NCBI RefSeq assembly: GCF_026341855.1
Contig: NZ_JAPENW010000001.1
Coordinates: 6,439,001 to 6,503,000, forward strand
Length of the DNA stretch: 64,000 nt
Origin: Streptomyces sp. NBC_00568
GTDB taxonomy: Bacteria > Actinomycetota > Actinomycetes > Streptomycetales > Streptomycetaceae
Reading direction: 5' to 3'
Positions 8,676 to 16,508 of the stretch are shown piece after piece. The notes below the pieces were generated by a model. That model was not told where the DNA came from. It ran no database searches and saw only the letters and a list, made by a program, of their open reading frames with translations. How positions within the stretch are numbered: the stretch's first letter is position 1; each line of letters starts with the position of its first letter. The translations under genes were made by a program, and so were the position numbers.

Positions 8676-9445
8676 GAGGGGCTCCTCTCCGGCCGTGCGG
8701 AGGAGGAGCGGGCGGAGGACGGCCGGGCGCCCGGCCGCTCCGAGAGCAGGGTGCGCAGCACCCGGCGCCCGTCGGATATGGCGTGGAGGTTCGAGCAGCC
8801 GCTGCGCCGGGGCAGTTCCAGGCTGGGGACCTCGGCGATGCGCAGACCGGAGCGCAGGGCGTGCACGATCATCTCGGCCTCGATCTCGAAACCGGCGGCG
8901 TGCAGGTCGAGCTGGTCGAGGAAGCTGCGCCGGAAGGCGCAGAAGCCGTAGCACAGATCGGTCAGACTGGCGTGGTACAGCCGGTTGGCGGCGAGCAGGA
9001 GTACGTGGTTGCCCATCTTCCGGATGAGAGTGATGTCGAGCGAGCCGCCGCCCGCGACGAACCTCGAGCCCTTGACGAAGTCGTAGCCGTGCTCGAGGAA
9101 GTGCACGAAGTGGGGGATCTCCGCCGGTGACATGCTGCCGTCGGCGTCCATCATCACCACGAAGTCACCCTTCGCCTCGAGGAAGCCGGTACGCAGCGCG
9201 TTGCCCTTGCCGGGGCCGCGCTGCCGCACGTTGCGCACGGTCGGCAGGCAGTGCTGCGCCATGGGGACCGTGGCGTCGGTGGAGTCGCCGTCGACGAGGA
9301 TGACCTCGTCCACACATGCCGGGATCTGATCGAAGACCCAGGCGATGTTGCGCGCCTCGTTGAGGGCCGGGACGACCAGGCTGACGGTGCCGTGTGCCCC
9401 GGCTTCTCGCTGGTCACTGATGATCGGCTCGTTGTACATGATCAC
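8672..9445 (-). CDS. Family 2 glycosyltransferase, dolichol-phosphate-mannose-synthase-like
   Basis: The 257-residue protein matches DPM1/polyprenyl-phosphate glycosyltransferases: VSLVVPALNEARNI at the N-terminus, VDGDSTD, the donor motif MDADGS (residues 99-104) and KGSRFVAGG. It lacks C-terminal membrane helices, as in soluble DPM1-type enzymes that load a sugar on polyprenyl phosphate. It is the first gene of the five-gene operon ending at 4195. A polyprenyl-phosphate sugar made here could feed the large membrane protein encoded at 10088-11920. The C-terminal 25 residues are Ser/Arg-rich and probably disordered. Confidence 0.86.
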   Translation of the reverse strand: MIMYNEPIISDQREAGAHGTVSLVVPALNEARNIAWVFDQIPACVDEVILVDGDSTDATVPMAQHCLPTVRNVRQRGPGKGNALRTGFLEAKGDFVVMMDADGSMSPAEIPHFVHFLEHGYDFVKGSRFVAGGGSLDITLIRKMGNHVLLLAANRLYHASLTDLCYGFCAFRRSFLDQLDLHAAGFEIEAEMIVHALRSGLRIAEVPSLELPRRSGCSNLHAISDGRRVLRTLLSERPGARPSSARSSSARPERSPS

Positions 9446-9662
9446 GCATCTCCGAGTGCCCGCCTACGACATATGTTTACAACGTATATCTACACCTTTA
9501 CCCGATTTGTCTGCGACGTCAAGGCGGCGACAGGTCGCTACGGACGACTCGAGAACGCCCCCGCCGGGCAGGCGCGGGCGGAGCCGGTGTTCGGCAGGTG
9601 CGGGACTGCCGCGACGCCTCACGTGGACCGTTGCGGCAGCTCGGCCAGGCCGCCCCGGCGTC
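9446..9662 (-). promoter_or_regulatory. Promoter region of the glycosyltransferase operon
   Basis: No gene fits in these 217 bases. The part nearest the operon start, about 9467-9512, is AT-rich in a GC-rich setting (ATATGTTTACAACGTATA on the plus strand) and should hold the promoter. On the minus strand the five bases GTAAA occur twice about two helical turns apart, which could be a direct-repeat site. The rest, toward 9662, is the end of the upstream membrane-protein operon with no clear hairpin. Confidence 0.4.
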
Positions 9663-10091
9663 TCACTCCGAGGCGGGTGGCTCGGGCCGACCGGTGTCAG
9701 CCGTCCGCGAGCCCGAGTCCGGGGCGGCTCGCGGCGCCCCGCGCCGGTATCCGCCGGGCCTGGGCAACAGGGCCAGGACGGATGTGGCGGTGGCGAGTGC
9801 GAGCAGCGCCCGGGTGACGGTGAACGTGTCGCTGAGGAACAGGGGCACCACGACGAGCACCGCCATCGACACACTGACCGCCACGGTCAGGACGCCCGTC
9901 TCCAGAACCGCCGTGCGGTCCGTCGCGCGCGGGGTGCCCGACCGTGCCCACCGAGAGGCCGCCAGGCCGGGACAGACGAGCAGGAACGCCGTCGTCACCA
10001 CGATGCGCAGGACCAGGGCGTCCGACAGGAAGGTGACCACCGTCAAGGCCACCCAGCCGGACAGTGCGAGCCCCCAGCGCAGGGAGGTCAT
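9663..10091 (-). CDS. Small membrane protein of the glycan locus
   Basis: The 142-residue protein has three to four hydrophobic segments in its first 110 residues, followed by a charged, Pro/Arg-rich tail of about 35 residues that is probably cytoplasmic. Its ATG overlaps the stop of the large membrane protein gene (ATGA), so the two are translated together and probably work together. I recognise no family. It could be an accessory subunit of the polymerase or GT-C-like protein encoded upstream. Confidence 0.75.
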   Translation of the reverse strand: MTSLRWGLALSGWVALTVVTFLSDALVLRIVVTTAFLLVCPGLAASRWARSGTPRATDRTAVLETGVLTVAVSVSMAVLVVVPLFLSDTFTVTRALLALATATSVLALLPRPGGYRRGAPRAAPDSGSRTADTGRPEPPASE

Positions 10092-11920
10092 GGTCCCGTT
10101 CCGCTGTTCGCCCCCTGATACCGGTAGACCACCGCGTCCTTGCTGCGGTACACGGGGATGTAGTCCCGGGTCTTCGACAGGGCCGAGTCCATGCGTTGCA
10201 TGGTGTCGGCGGGCAGGATCCCCCTCTGGTAGATGTCGGCGGCCTGAGCCCGGCTCAGGATGATGAAGGCGGGCTGTTGCGGGGTGGCCCGCTGGACGAA
10301 CCCCGCCAGGCCCTTCACCGGATCCTCCACCAGGCGCCGCCGGTCGCCGATGTCCTGCTCGTCCAACTGCACCTGGGCGTTCTCGTCGTAGTGCAGGTAC
10401 AGGCCGGGCACGGCCGACGTGAGGGAGACGATCGTGGACCCGGGAGGTGAGGTGGCCGCGACGAAGCGCCCGGCCGCCACCTCGTCCTTCGCGAAGTAGT
10501 TCGCCGCTTCCTTGCCGTAGTAGCCGAACATGAGTCCCGCGAGCAGGGCGAGCAGCAAGGGATAGACGGCCAGCACATGAAGGCGCGGCCTGCTGCCCCG
10601 ATCGAGGAGGAGGGCCGTGATCAGGAGCGAGGCCGCGGGCAGTGCGAAGAGATAGGCGCGAAAGATCATCTCTCCGCCGTAGGCATTCGCCGTCAGGACC
10701 GGCAGCGGAGCCACGACGAGCAGGGGAAGGCCGGTGCGGCGGACCCAGGGGCGGGCCAGGAAGGCGATGGCCGCCAGAAGGAAGACCGCGGCGGACAGGC
10801 ACCGGTCGACCCAGGCCACCACGACATGACCCGGGGCCGCGGTGCCGAGGGCGGCCAGCCCGGAGACGACGTTGGTGTCGGGTTTCAGCAGCGCGCCCAG
10901 GAAGTCGTTCAGGTTTTCCGAGATGTAGGGGCGGGCGACGGTGGCGTCCCAGGCCACGGTCAGCAGCACCGTTCCGGCGAGGACGGGCAGCACGACCCGT
11001 CGGTTGCGCCGCGGAAGCGACAGCACCACCAGTGCGCTGATCAGCATGAGCGGTGTCAGCGGGTGGGAGGAGATGATGACGGCTGCGATCGCCATGACCA
11101 GCACGAACCGGCCGACGGGCCATCGGTCGGTACGGGAGTCGCCCGCACCGTACAGCACCGAGGTGGGCAACTGCCCCATGACCAGGGCGATCACCGTCAC
11201 GAAGAGCAGGAACGCGAAGGCCTGGGGGGCGAAGTAGTCCTGGCCCACCCAGGAGCACGAGTAGTAGACCCACGCCGCCCCCCAGATCAGCCGGCGGTCA
11301 CGCGTCACCGTCCGGTAGAGCAGCAGCAGGGGAGCGAGCAGTACGGCGTTGAAGACGGGCGGAGTCCAGGTCGCGTAGCCGAGCGCCGAGTCCAGACCGG
11401 TGGCCTGGAGGAAGAACGCGTTGAGGTCGAAGAATCCGGGCCACTGGTTGTAAATGGCGAGCTTGTCCGCGTGGGGCACCTCACCGTGGTGGCGGATCAC
11501 CGCGTCGACGACCGCGACGTGCTTCCACGCCCAGCTGTAACGCAGGGTGGGGTAGAGCAGTGTGGGCGTCGCGTGGATGACCGCGATCAGTCCCAGGACG
11601 TAGCCCGCGAACCATCCACCGCCGGTTCGCCGGTCGGTCAGCGTGAGGCAGAAGCCGAAGGTGAGCAGGCCGAGGGCGACCCAGAAAAGTACCGGCAGCA
11701 CCTGCAGCAGGCCGTAGTCGCGCATCTCGACGAGGTGCACATGGCGCAGGGACAGCAGCCAGAGGACGAGGGCCGCGGGAAGAGCGAGGCGTGCCGTCCA
11801 CTGGCGTGCCGTGGTCCGGTCGGGGAGCTGCCGCTCCCCGGGAGCGGAACCCGGCCACCGCGCCACGGCGTTGGTGAAGGACGCCACGCGCCCGCTGGTC
11901 AGCGTCTGGAGCTTGCCCAT
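10088..11920 (-). CDS. Large polytopic membrane protein, O-antigen polymerase or GT-C-like
   Basis: The 610-residue protein has about twelve to thirteen membrane segments up to residue about 480 and a C-terminal extracytoplasmic domain of about 120 residues rich in charged residues (QDIGDRRRLVEDPVKG). An early loop contains HGEVPHADKLAIYNQWPGFF, whose acidic, histidine and tryptophan residues resemble first-loop catalytic regions of GT-C enzymes. This shape fits a Wzy-type polymerase or a polyprenyl-phosphate-sugar-using GT-C transferase; I cannot decide between them. It is transcribed with the small membrane protein gene and lies next to the flippase operon, which supports a role in assembly outside the membrane. 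Confidence 0.75.
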   Translation of the reverse strand: MGKLQTLTSGRVASFTNAVARWPGSAPGERQLPDRTTARQWTARLALPAALVLWLLSLRHVHLVEMRDYGLLQVLPVLFWVALGLLTFGFCLTLTDRRTGGGWFAGYVLGLIAVIHATPTLLYPTLRYSWAWKHVAVVDAVIRHHGEVPHADKLAIYNQWPGFFDLNAFFLQATGLDSALGYATWTPPVFNAVLLAPLLLLYRTVTRDRRLIWGAAWVYYSCSWVGQDYFAPQAFAFLLFVTVIALVMGQLPTSVLYGAGDSRTDRWPVGRFVLVMAIAAVIISSHPLTPLMLISALVVLSLPRRNRRVVLPVLAGTVLLTVAWDATVARPYISENLNDFLGALLKPDTNVVSGLAALGTAAPGHVVVAWVDRCLSAAVFLLAAIAFLARPWVRRTGLPLLVVAPLPVLTANAYGGEMIFRAYLFALPAASLLITALLLDRGSRPRLHVLAVYPLLLALLAGLMFGYYGKEAANYFAKDEVAAGRFVAATSPPGSTIVSLTSAVPGLYLHYDENAQVQLDEQDIGDRRRLVEDPVKGLAGFVQRATPQQPAFIILSRAQAADIYQRGILPADTMQRMDSALSKTRDYIPVYRSKDAVVYRYQGANSGTGP

Positions 11921-12258
11921 GAAGCGGTCTCCCGGGGAACCGCTGCTCCTACGGCGTTCCTCACGACGCGGGACGCCGGCTTCTCGACAGGACCCACGAC
12001 TCTCCCGTCATGACCGACAGGGGCGTTGACTCGACGCATGTGGCACCTTCCGGATCCGGCCTGTCGGTCTCCCGCCCCGGCGAACGGCCATCAGTGACAC
12101 CGGCCGGCGGCACTTCCGCTCGTCGGTCCACATCGACGTTCGATTTCGACCAGCAAGAGGTATTAATACCGATTGTGATGGTATCCACGATCGCTGCAAG
12201 TGGCAGCTCGTAGTGATCACGCACAGGACGCGTCGAAACGGTGCCCGGAGGGAGAGCG
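11921..12258. promoter_or_regulatory. Divergent intergenic region with GGTATTAATACC palindrome
   Basis: This 338-base gap lies between the large membrane protein (minus) and the phosphoesterase (plus). A perfect 12-base palindrome, GGTATTAATACC, sits at 12159-12170, about 90 bases before the phosphoesterase start. Ten of its bases match the element at 855-864. The flanking sequence to about 12215 is AT-rich, suggesting that promoters lie here. I found no convincing gene; a 67-codon frame at 12010-12213 lacks a ribosome site. Confidence 0.45.
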
Positions 12259-13143
12259 GTGAAGCCACGAGCGAGGGGCGTACGGCCTGGGTTGGGACGT
12301 CTCCTGACAAGGGGGCTCGTCGCCTGGGCGGCCGTGATGGCGATGCTCCTGACGGCAGCGGGCTGTGGCAATTCATCGGCTGGAGCCCGGGTTCCCCGTC
12401 CGGACCACATCGTCGTGGTGATCGAGGAGAACCAGTCGTACGACGCCATCATCGGAAGCGCGGATGCCCCGTACCTCAACCAACTGGCCCGGCAGGGCGC
12501 CTCACTCACCCAGTTCTACGCCCTCACCCATCCGAGCCAGCCCAACTACCTGGCGCTCTTCTCCGGCTCCTTCCTGGGGGTCAGCGACGATTCCTGCCCG
12601 CACACGCTCACGTCGCGGAATCTCGGCTCTCAGCTCCTCCAGGCCGATCAGACCTTCGCGGGCTATGCGCAGAGCATGCCCCGCGTCGGCTTCACCGGCT
12701 GCGCCGACGGTGCCTACATGCGCCGACACAACCCGTGGGTGAACTTCAACAACCTTCCCGCCTCCGTCAACCGCCCGTGGACCGACTTCCCTCGCGACTT
12801 CAGGGATCTGCCGACGGTCGCGTTCGTCGTCCCGGACCTCGACCACGACATGCACGACGGCAGTGTGCGGGAGGGGGACACCTGGCTGCGGAACAGTCTG
12901 GGCGAATACGCCGACTGGGCGATGACCCACAACAGCCTGTTGGTCGTCACCTGGGACGAGGACGATCTGGAAGGGCCCAATCGTGTCCCCACCATTCTGG
13001 TGGGTGAGCATGTCCAGCCGGGCGACCACGCCCAACCGAACAATCAGTACGGACTGCTGCGCATGCTCCTGGACGCGTACGGCCTCAAGCCCCTGCATCA
13101 CAGCGCCGACGTGGAACCCGTCGATGTGTGGGGCGACGACTGA
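12259..13143 (+). CDS. Secreted phosphoesterase-family lipoprotein (acid phosphatase/phospholipase C-like)
   Basis: The GTG start at 12259 follows GGAGGGAGA and gives 294 residues; the same frame extends 18 bases upstream to another GTG without support. A twin-arginine-free basic leader and hydrophobic stretch end in a lipobox (LLTAAGC, Cys36). The mature part has the phosphoesterase (PF04185-type) pattern: DHIVVVIEENQSYDAIIG near the N-terminus, THPSQPNYLALFSG with the probable nucleophile region, and DLDHDMHDG and TWDEDD carrying metal ligands. It probably removes phosphate from a phosphodiester or phospho-sugar outside the cell. It ends 12 bases from the convergent acyltransferase gene. 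Confidence 0.85.
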   Translation: MKPRARGVRPGLGRLLTRGLVAWAAVMAMLLTAAGCGNSSAGARVPRPDHIVVVIEENQSYDAIIGSADAPYLNQLARQGASLTQFYALTHPSQPNYLALFSGSFLGVSDDSCPHTLTSRNLGSQLLQADQTFAGYAQSMPRVGFTGCADGAYMRRHNPWVNFNNLPASVNRPWTDFPRDFRDLPTVAFVVPDLDHDMHDGSVREGDTWLRNSLGEYADWAMTHNSLLVVTWDEDDLEGPNRVPTILVGEHVQPGDHAQPNNQYGLLRMLLDAYGLKPLHHSADVEPVDVWGDD

Positions 13144-13155
13144 AACGAGGAAGCC

Positions 13156-14238
13156 TCAGGGGTCCTGGAAGCGGATCAGGCGCTTGACGGCCGTCCGCAG
13201 CCGGCGCTCGGCCGCCGAGACGGGAAGTCTTTCCCGGAGGTAGCGCGGGGAGGAGAAGCTCTCCGCTCCGAACCCCGCCTTGAACGTGGCGAGGGAGGAG
13301 TCCGGGGCGGACTCTCCCATGTCGAACGTCCGGCAGGCCGCCGCGCACGCGTCCTCGATCGCCAGCCGGTACAGCAGGGGAACGGCATGGACCGGATGGG
13401 CCAGTTCCCGATCCATGGCACTGCGCCACAGCTTGGCGTGACGACCATGGCGCAGGACGACACACGCCCCGGCGGGCTCTCCGGCGCGCCAGGCCACCCA
13501 GATCGCGCACCCCTCCCCGAACCGGGCCGCCACCTCTTCCAGCCGGCGCACGGGGAACTCTCGCGTCCTGCGCCAGCGGGCCAACGCCAGCGGCTCATGC
13601 TGCTGTTCGGCCCAGCGCGCGATCGACTTCTGGTACAGGTGGTAGAAGGCGGGCACGAGCCGGCCGGTGCGATCCACCTCGACCTCGACGTCCGAGCGCT
13701 CGGCATGGCGGACCTCCCGCCGCACATGACGGCTGAAGCGGTGCTCCCAGACGGTGCCGAAGCCGCCGTCGAGGTCAACCATCTGTGTCATGTGGGGCTC
13801 GGGACGGAAGCCGGGTGCGGCGTTCGCCCATACGGCCTGGTCCGCCGGCCGCAACCGCACACTGACCCGAAGCGCGCGCAGTCGCGCGAGATCGGCGAAG
13901 ACCGCGCGCGCCTCCGCCGGGCTCACGCTTTCCGGGCACACCGGCCCTCCGATGCCCCAATCGGCCGGCCAGGACTCCTCCGAGCCCAGGATCTGCGGGC
14001 GATGCCTGCTGGCGACGAGGGGGAGTACGAGCCGATGGCCTCGCTCGAACTCGTAGAGGCGGCTCGCGTCCCGGTACGGCCCCGTGGCGCACAGGCAGTC
14101 CAGCCAGAGCGGAGTCTGGGAAGGATTGGTGTCCGGGTCCTTGCCCGCCAACTCCCACCAGACGTCACGTGGAGCCGGTGTGGTGATGTGCGCGAGACCG
14201 GCCGGAGTGTCGATCAGGAGCTCAGCAGGTGCGTTCAC
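13156..14238 (-). CDS. FemAB/CelD-type GNAT acyltransferase (copy A)
   Basis: The GTG start at 14238 is preceded by GAGGTGAGG, giving 360 residues; the open frame continues upstream into the neighbour without a ribosome site. The protein has two GNAT-like halves typical of the BioF2-like (Acetyltransf_6) and FemAB group, with WGIGGPV in the first half and FYHLYQKSIARWAEQ in the second. Such enzymes transfer acyl or aminoacyl groups to sugars or lipid-linked precursors. It is a paralogue of equal length to the protein encoded just upstream at 14265-15347, so the pair arose by tandem duplication. The real donor, acyl-CoA or aminoacyl-tRNA, is not evident. Confidence 0.82.
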   Translation of the reverse strand: MNAPAELLIDTPAGLAHITTPAPRDVWWELAGKDPDTNPSQTPLWLDCLCATGPYRDASRLYEFERGHRLVLPLVASRHRPQILGSEESWPADWGIGGPVCPESVSPAEARAVFADLARLRALRVSVRLRPADQAVWANAAPGFRPEPHMTQMVDLDGGFGTVWEHRFSRHVRREVRHAERSDVEVEVDRTGRLVPAFYHLYQKSIARWAEQQHEPLALARWRRTREFPVRRLEEVAARFGEGCAIWVAWRAGEPAGACVVLRHGRHAKLWRSAMDRELAHPVHAVPLLYRLAIEDACAAACRTFDMGESAPDSSLATFKAGFGAESFSSPRYLRERLPVSAAERRLRTAVKRLIRFQDP

Positions 14239-14264
14239 GGGCCTCACCTCGATGGGATCGGGTG

Positions 14265-15347
14265 TCACTCGTCCTTGAAACCGATGAGACGCTTCGCCGC
14301 ACTCCGCAAGAGCTGATCGATCGATGTCAGGGGAAGCACCTCCCTGCGGTAGCCGAACGACGGGTAGCCGCGAGCGCCGAGCCGTTCCTTGAAGACGCTC
14401 ACAGAGGAGCCGGGAACCGAGTCGCCCAAGTGATAGAAGCGGCAACCAGCCACACAGGCATCCTCGATGGCGAGCTTGTGCAGCAGGGTCGCGGCACGAC
14501 TCGGACTAGCCAGTTCTTTGACCATGCCGCTGCGCCAGTACTTCGCGTGCGGCCCGTGGCGGAGCACCATGATGGCCGCCGCCGGCTGGCCTTGGTACGT
14601 GGCCAGCCACACGGTGCAGGACTCGGCGAACGTCTCGGCGACGGTCTGGAATTTGCGCAGCGGGTCGATCCGATTCCGGCGCCAGCGAGCGAGCGCCAGT
14701 GGCTCGTTCTGCTGTTGCGCCCAACGAGCGATCGAGTGCTGGTAGAGCGCGTAGAAGTTCGGCACCAGGCGCCCGGTGCGGTCGACCTCCACGTCGACCC
14801 CCGCCTTCTCGCTCTTGCGTACGGCGGTTCGGACCGGCCCTTTGAACTTCCGCCCCCAGACGTCATCGAAGCCGCCGTCGAGGTCCAGGATGTATGTCGT
14901 GTGAGGCAACTCGGTGAATGTGGACGGCACCGCTGACAGCCACGCCGGGTCGATGCCCGGCCCGAACCGCACGGACACGCGGTTCGCACGAAGGCGGGCC
15001 AGATCATCGAAGACGGCGCGGGCTTGCTTCGGGTCGGGCGCTTCGGCGGCGACAGGCCCTCCGATGCCCCACTCGGAAGGCCAGGCGTCCTGGGCGATCA
15101 GATGGGCAGGCCAGCCGCGTCGGCGGGCCAGTGGCACGACGATCCCGCCGGCATTGTCGAATTCGTAATAGCGACTGGCATCCTCATAGGAATCGGTCGC
15201 GCAAATGCAGTCCAACCAGCCCGGGGTCTGGGTAATCAGCGCCTCGTCACTCCCGTCGACCAAGCGCTGCCATTCATCTCGAGGCGCCGGAGTCGTCACG
15301 TCGACGTGATCCCAGGTCGACGAGGTTCGCGGGCCCGAAAAACGCAT
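14265..15347 (-). CDS. FemAB/CelD-type GNAT acyltransferase (copy B)
   Basis: This 360-residue paralogue of the downstream acyltransferase shares WGIGGPV, VEVDRTGRLVP and PLALARWRR along the whole length, with 26 bases between the genes, so they form an operon. Copy B differs most at the first 15 residues and in the acceptor half, hinting at different substrates. Base composition here is less GC-rich than in the rest of the window, with codons such as GAATTC and ATT, as expected of a locus that moves between strains. A promoter should lie in 15348-15560. Confidence 0.83.
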   Translation of the reverse strand: MRFSGPRTSSTWDHVDVTTPAPRDEWQRLVDGSDEALITQTPGWLDCICATDSYEDASRYYEFDNAGGIVVPLARRRGWPAHLIAQDAWPSEWGIGGPVAAEAPDPKQARAVFDDLARLRANRVSVRFGPGIDPAWLSAVPSTFTELPHTTYILDLDGGFDDVWGRKFKGPVRTAVRKSEKAGVDVEVDRTGRLVPNFYALYQHSIARWAQQQNEPLALARWRRNRIDPLRKFQTVAETFAESCTVWLATYQGQPAAAIMVLRHGPHAKYWRSGMVKELASPSRAATLLHKLAIEDACVAGCRFYHLGDSVPGSSVSVFKERLGARGYPSFGYRREVLPLTSIDQLLRSAAKRLIGFKDE

Positions 15348-15668
15348 GACGCTACTTCCTTACGCGTCGCAGGCGGTAGGCGTTGTGAACCTTCACCCAC
15401 CAGGGTGCTCTATCACTCATCAGGCCGCATCTTGGTCGAGGTCACCGACCGTGCGGCCCTTGGCGGAGTCGGCAGGTCGGACCACGCTCACGCCAGGCCG
15501 AGAGTCGTCCGCGGTGGTCGCGCCGGACAGACGGCACCCCTCGATTTCTCCCCTTCGAGTCACATTGCGGGACACCGGACCAAAAGGTATTGTCGCTTTA
15601 AATTCGCAATACGAGCGACCTGAATGAATACGAGCGATGTGAATATCGCCAATTCGATAGAGGTGCCC
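15348..15668. promoter_or_regulatory. AT-rich divergent control region before the methyltransferase
   Basis: This 321-base gap has no convincing gene. Around 15586-15613 is an inverted repeat, GTATTG and CAATAC, six bases per arm with 14 bases between, centred on TTTAAA. It overlaps the first unit of a near-perfect 18-base direct repeat (15608-15625 and 15627-15644). GGTATT at 15586-15591 also matches the first half of the palindrome at 12159. A ribosome site AGAGG at 15659-15663 leads into the GTG at 15669. Confidence 0.5.
15608..15644. repeat. Two-copy 18-base direct repeat (19-base period)
   Basis: The units AATACGAGCGACCTGAAT and AATACGAGCGATGTGAAT differ at two positions and are separated by one base. 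They sit 25 to 60 bases before the preferred GTG start of the methyltransferase, where an activator or repressor would bind. If the upstream ATG at 15624 were used instead, the second unit would be coding. Confidence 0.7.
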
Positions 15669-16442
15669 GTGGACCAGTTGGACGGAACTCAGACCTCCAC
15701 GCGCATGGTGCGCCTCCATCAGCGATTCCCCTCGCGTCAGCTGATGAGCAGCACGCGTCGCAAGGTCGACGACGCGATCGATCTGGTCCGCCTCAAGCTC
15801 GACGCACTGCCCGACGGCATCTACCAGCCGGTCCCGGGCATACCTGTGCGGAAGGCGAAGCGAGCCGTCGGTACCGGGTCGCGATGGGCGGCGATGGAGC
15901 CCGTCGTCGAGCGACTCGGAGTCGAGAGCGCGATGGATGTCGGCGCGAACGTCGGCTACTTCCCGATCAAACTCGCCAAGCGCGGGATACCCTCCGTCGC
16001 GCTGGAGTCGGATCCGAAATGCGTTCGGACGGCGATGACAGCCGTACGACGGAACCGGCTGGACAACGTCGCGGTGATGGACCTCGAGCTTCGCCCCGAC
16101 ACACTCGGGCTTCTGCCGGCGACCGACTGCACCCTCCTGCTGTCCGTCTGGCACCACCTGGTGCGGGAGCTGGGGCTTGACACCGCCACGCACCTGCTGC
16201 GAGGGCTCTGGACCCGGACCGGCAAGGTGATGTTCTTCGACAGCGGCGAGGACGAGATGCCCGAGTCGTTCGGACTGCCGCGCATGGTGCCGACGCCTGA
16301 CGTCTGGCTCACGGAGTACCTGCAGAAGACCTGCGTCGGTGGGCGAGTCGAACACCTCGGCCGGCACCGCGCCTTCGACGCCGACGGTCTCCCCACGGAC
16401 CGGGCGCTCTTCGCCGTGATCCGGGAGACGGCGGACGCGTAG
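15669..16442 (+). CDS. FkbM-like SAM-dependent methyltransferase
   Basis: I start at GTG 15669, preceded by AGAGG, giving 257 residues; the frame also has an ATG at 15624 with no ribosome site. The SAM-binding motif I region is AMDVGANVGYFPIKLAKRG, followed by the acidic motif II in VALESDPKCV, and motif WHHLVREL, as in FkbM-type and related methyltransferases. The about 75 N-terminal residues are basic and not part of the fold. It probably methylates a sugar or other component of the glycan made by this locus and is the last gene before the terminator at 16465-16504. Confidence 0.78.
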   Translation: MDQLDGTQTSTRMVRLHQRFPSRQLMSSTRRKVDDAIDLVRLKLDALPDGIYQPVPGIPVRKAKRAVGTGSRWAAMEPVVERLGVESAMDVGANVGYFPIKLAKRGIPSVALESDPKCVRTAMTAVRRNRLDNVAVMDLELRPDTLGLLPATDCTLLLSVWHHLVRELGLDTATHLLRGLWTRTGKVMFFDSGEDEMPESFGLPRMVPTPDVWLTEYLQKTCVGGRVEHLGRHRAFDADGLPTDRALFAVIRETADA

Positions 16443-16464
16443 GGACCCCGGAGCCGGTCGATCG

Positions 16465-16504
16465 GGACGGGCGGAGGGTGCCTGGCGGAAGTGCCCGCCC
16501 GTCC
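16465..16504. terminator. Hairpin terminator between convergent genes
   Basis: GGACGGGCGG (16465-16474) pairs perfectly with CCGCCCGTCC (16495-16504) across a 20-base loop. It lies between the convergent methyltransferase and metallophosphoesterase genes and can serve both strands. Confidence 0.65.
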
Positions 16505-16508
16505 GGTG

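Noticed and set aside
7047..8951. A 634-codon plus-strand frame over the flippase and glycosyltransferase genes
   Set aside because: It is antisense to two clear genes (flippase and GT2) and has no motifs or ribosome site.
8676..8954. A 93-codon N-terminal extension of the GT2 gene ending at 7401
   Set aside because: It lies inside the preceding glycosyltransferase gene; the GTGA junction at 8672-8675 gives a coupled start and a typical domain boundary.
10577..12013. A 478-codon plus-strand frame over the large membrane protein gene
   Set aside because: It is Gln/Gly/Arg-rich, has no domain and mirrors the hydrophobic gene on the other strand, as expected of a shadow frame.
12010..12213. 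A 67-codon frame in the divergent gap before the phosphoesterase gene
   Set aside because: It has no ribosome site, its product resembles nothing, and it covers the AT-rich palindrome that looks regulatory.
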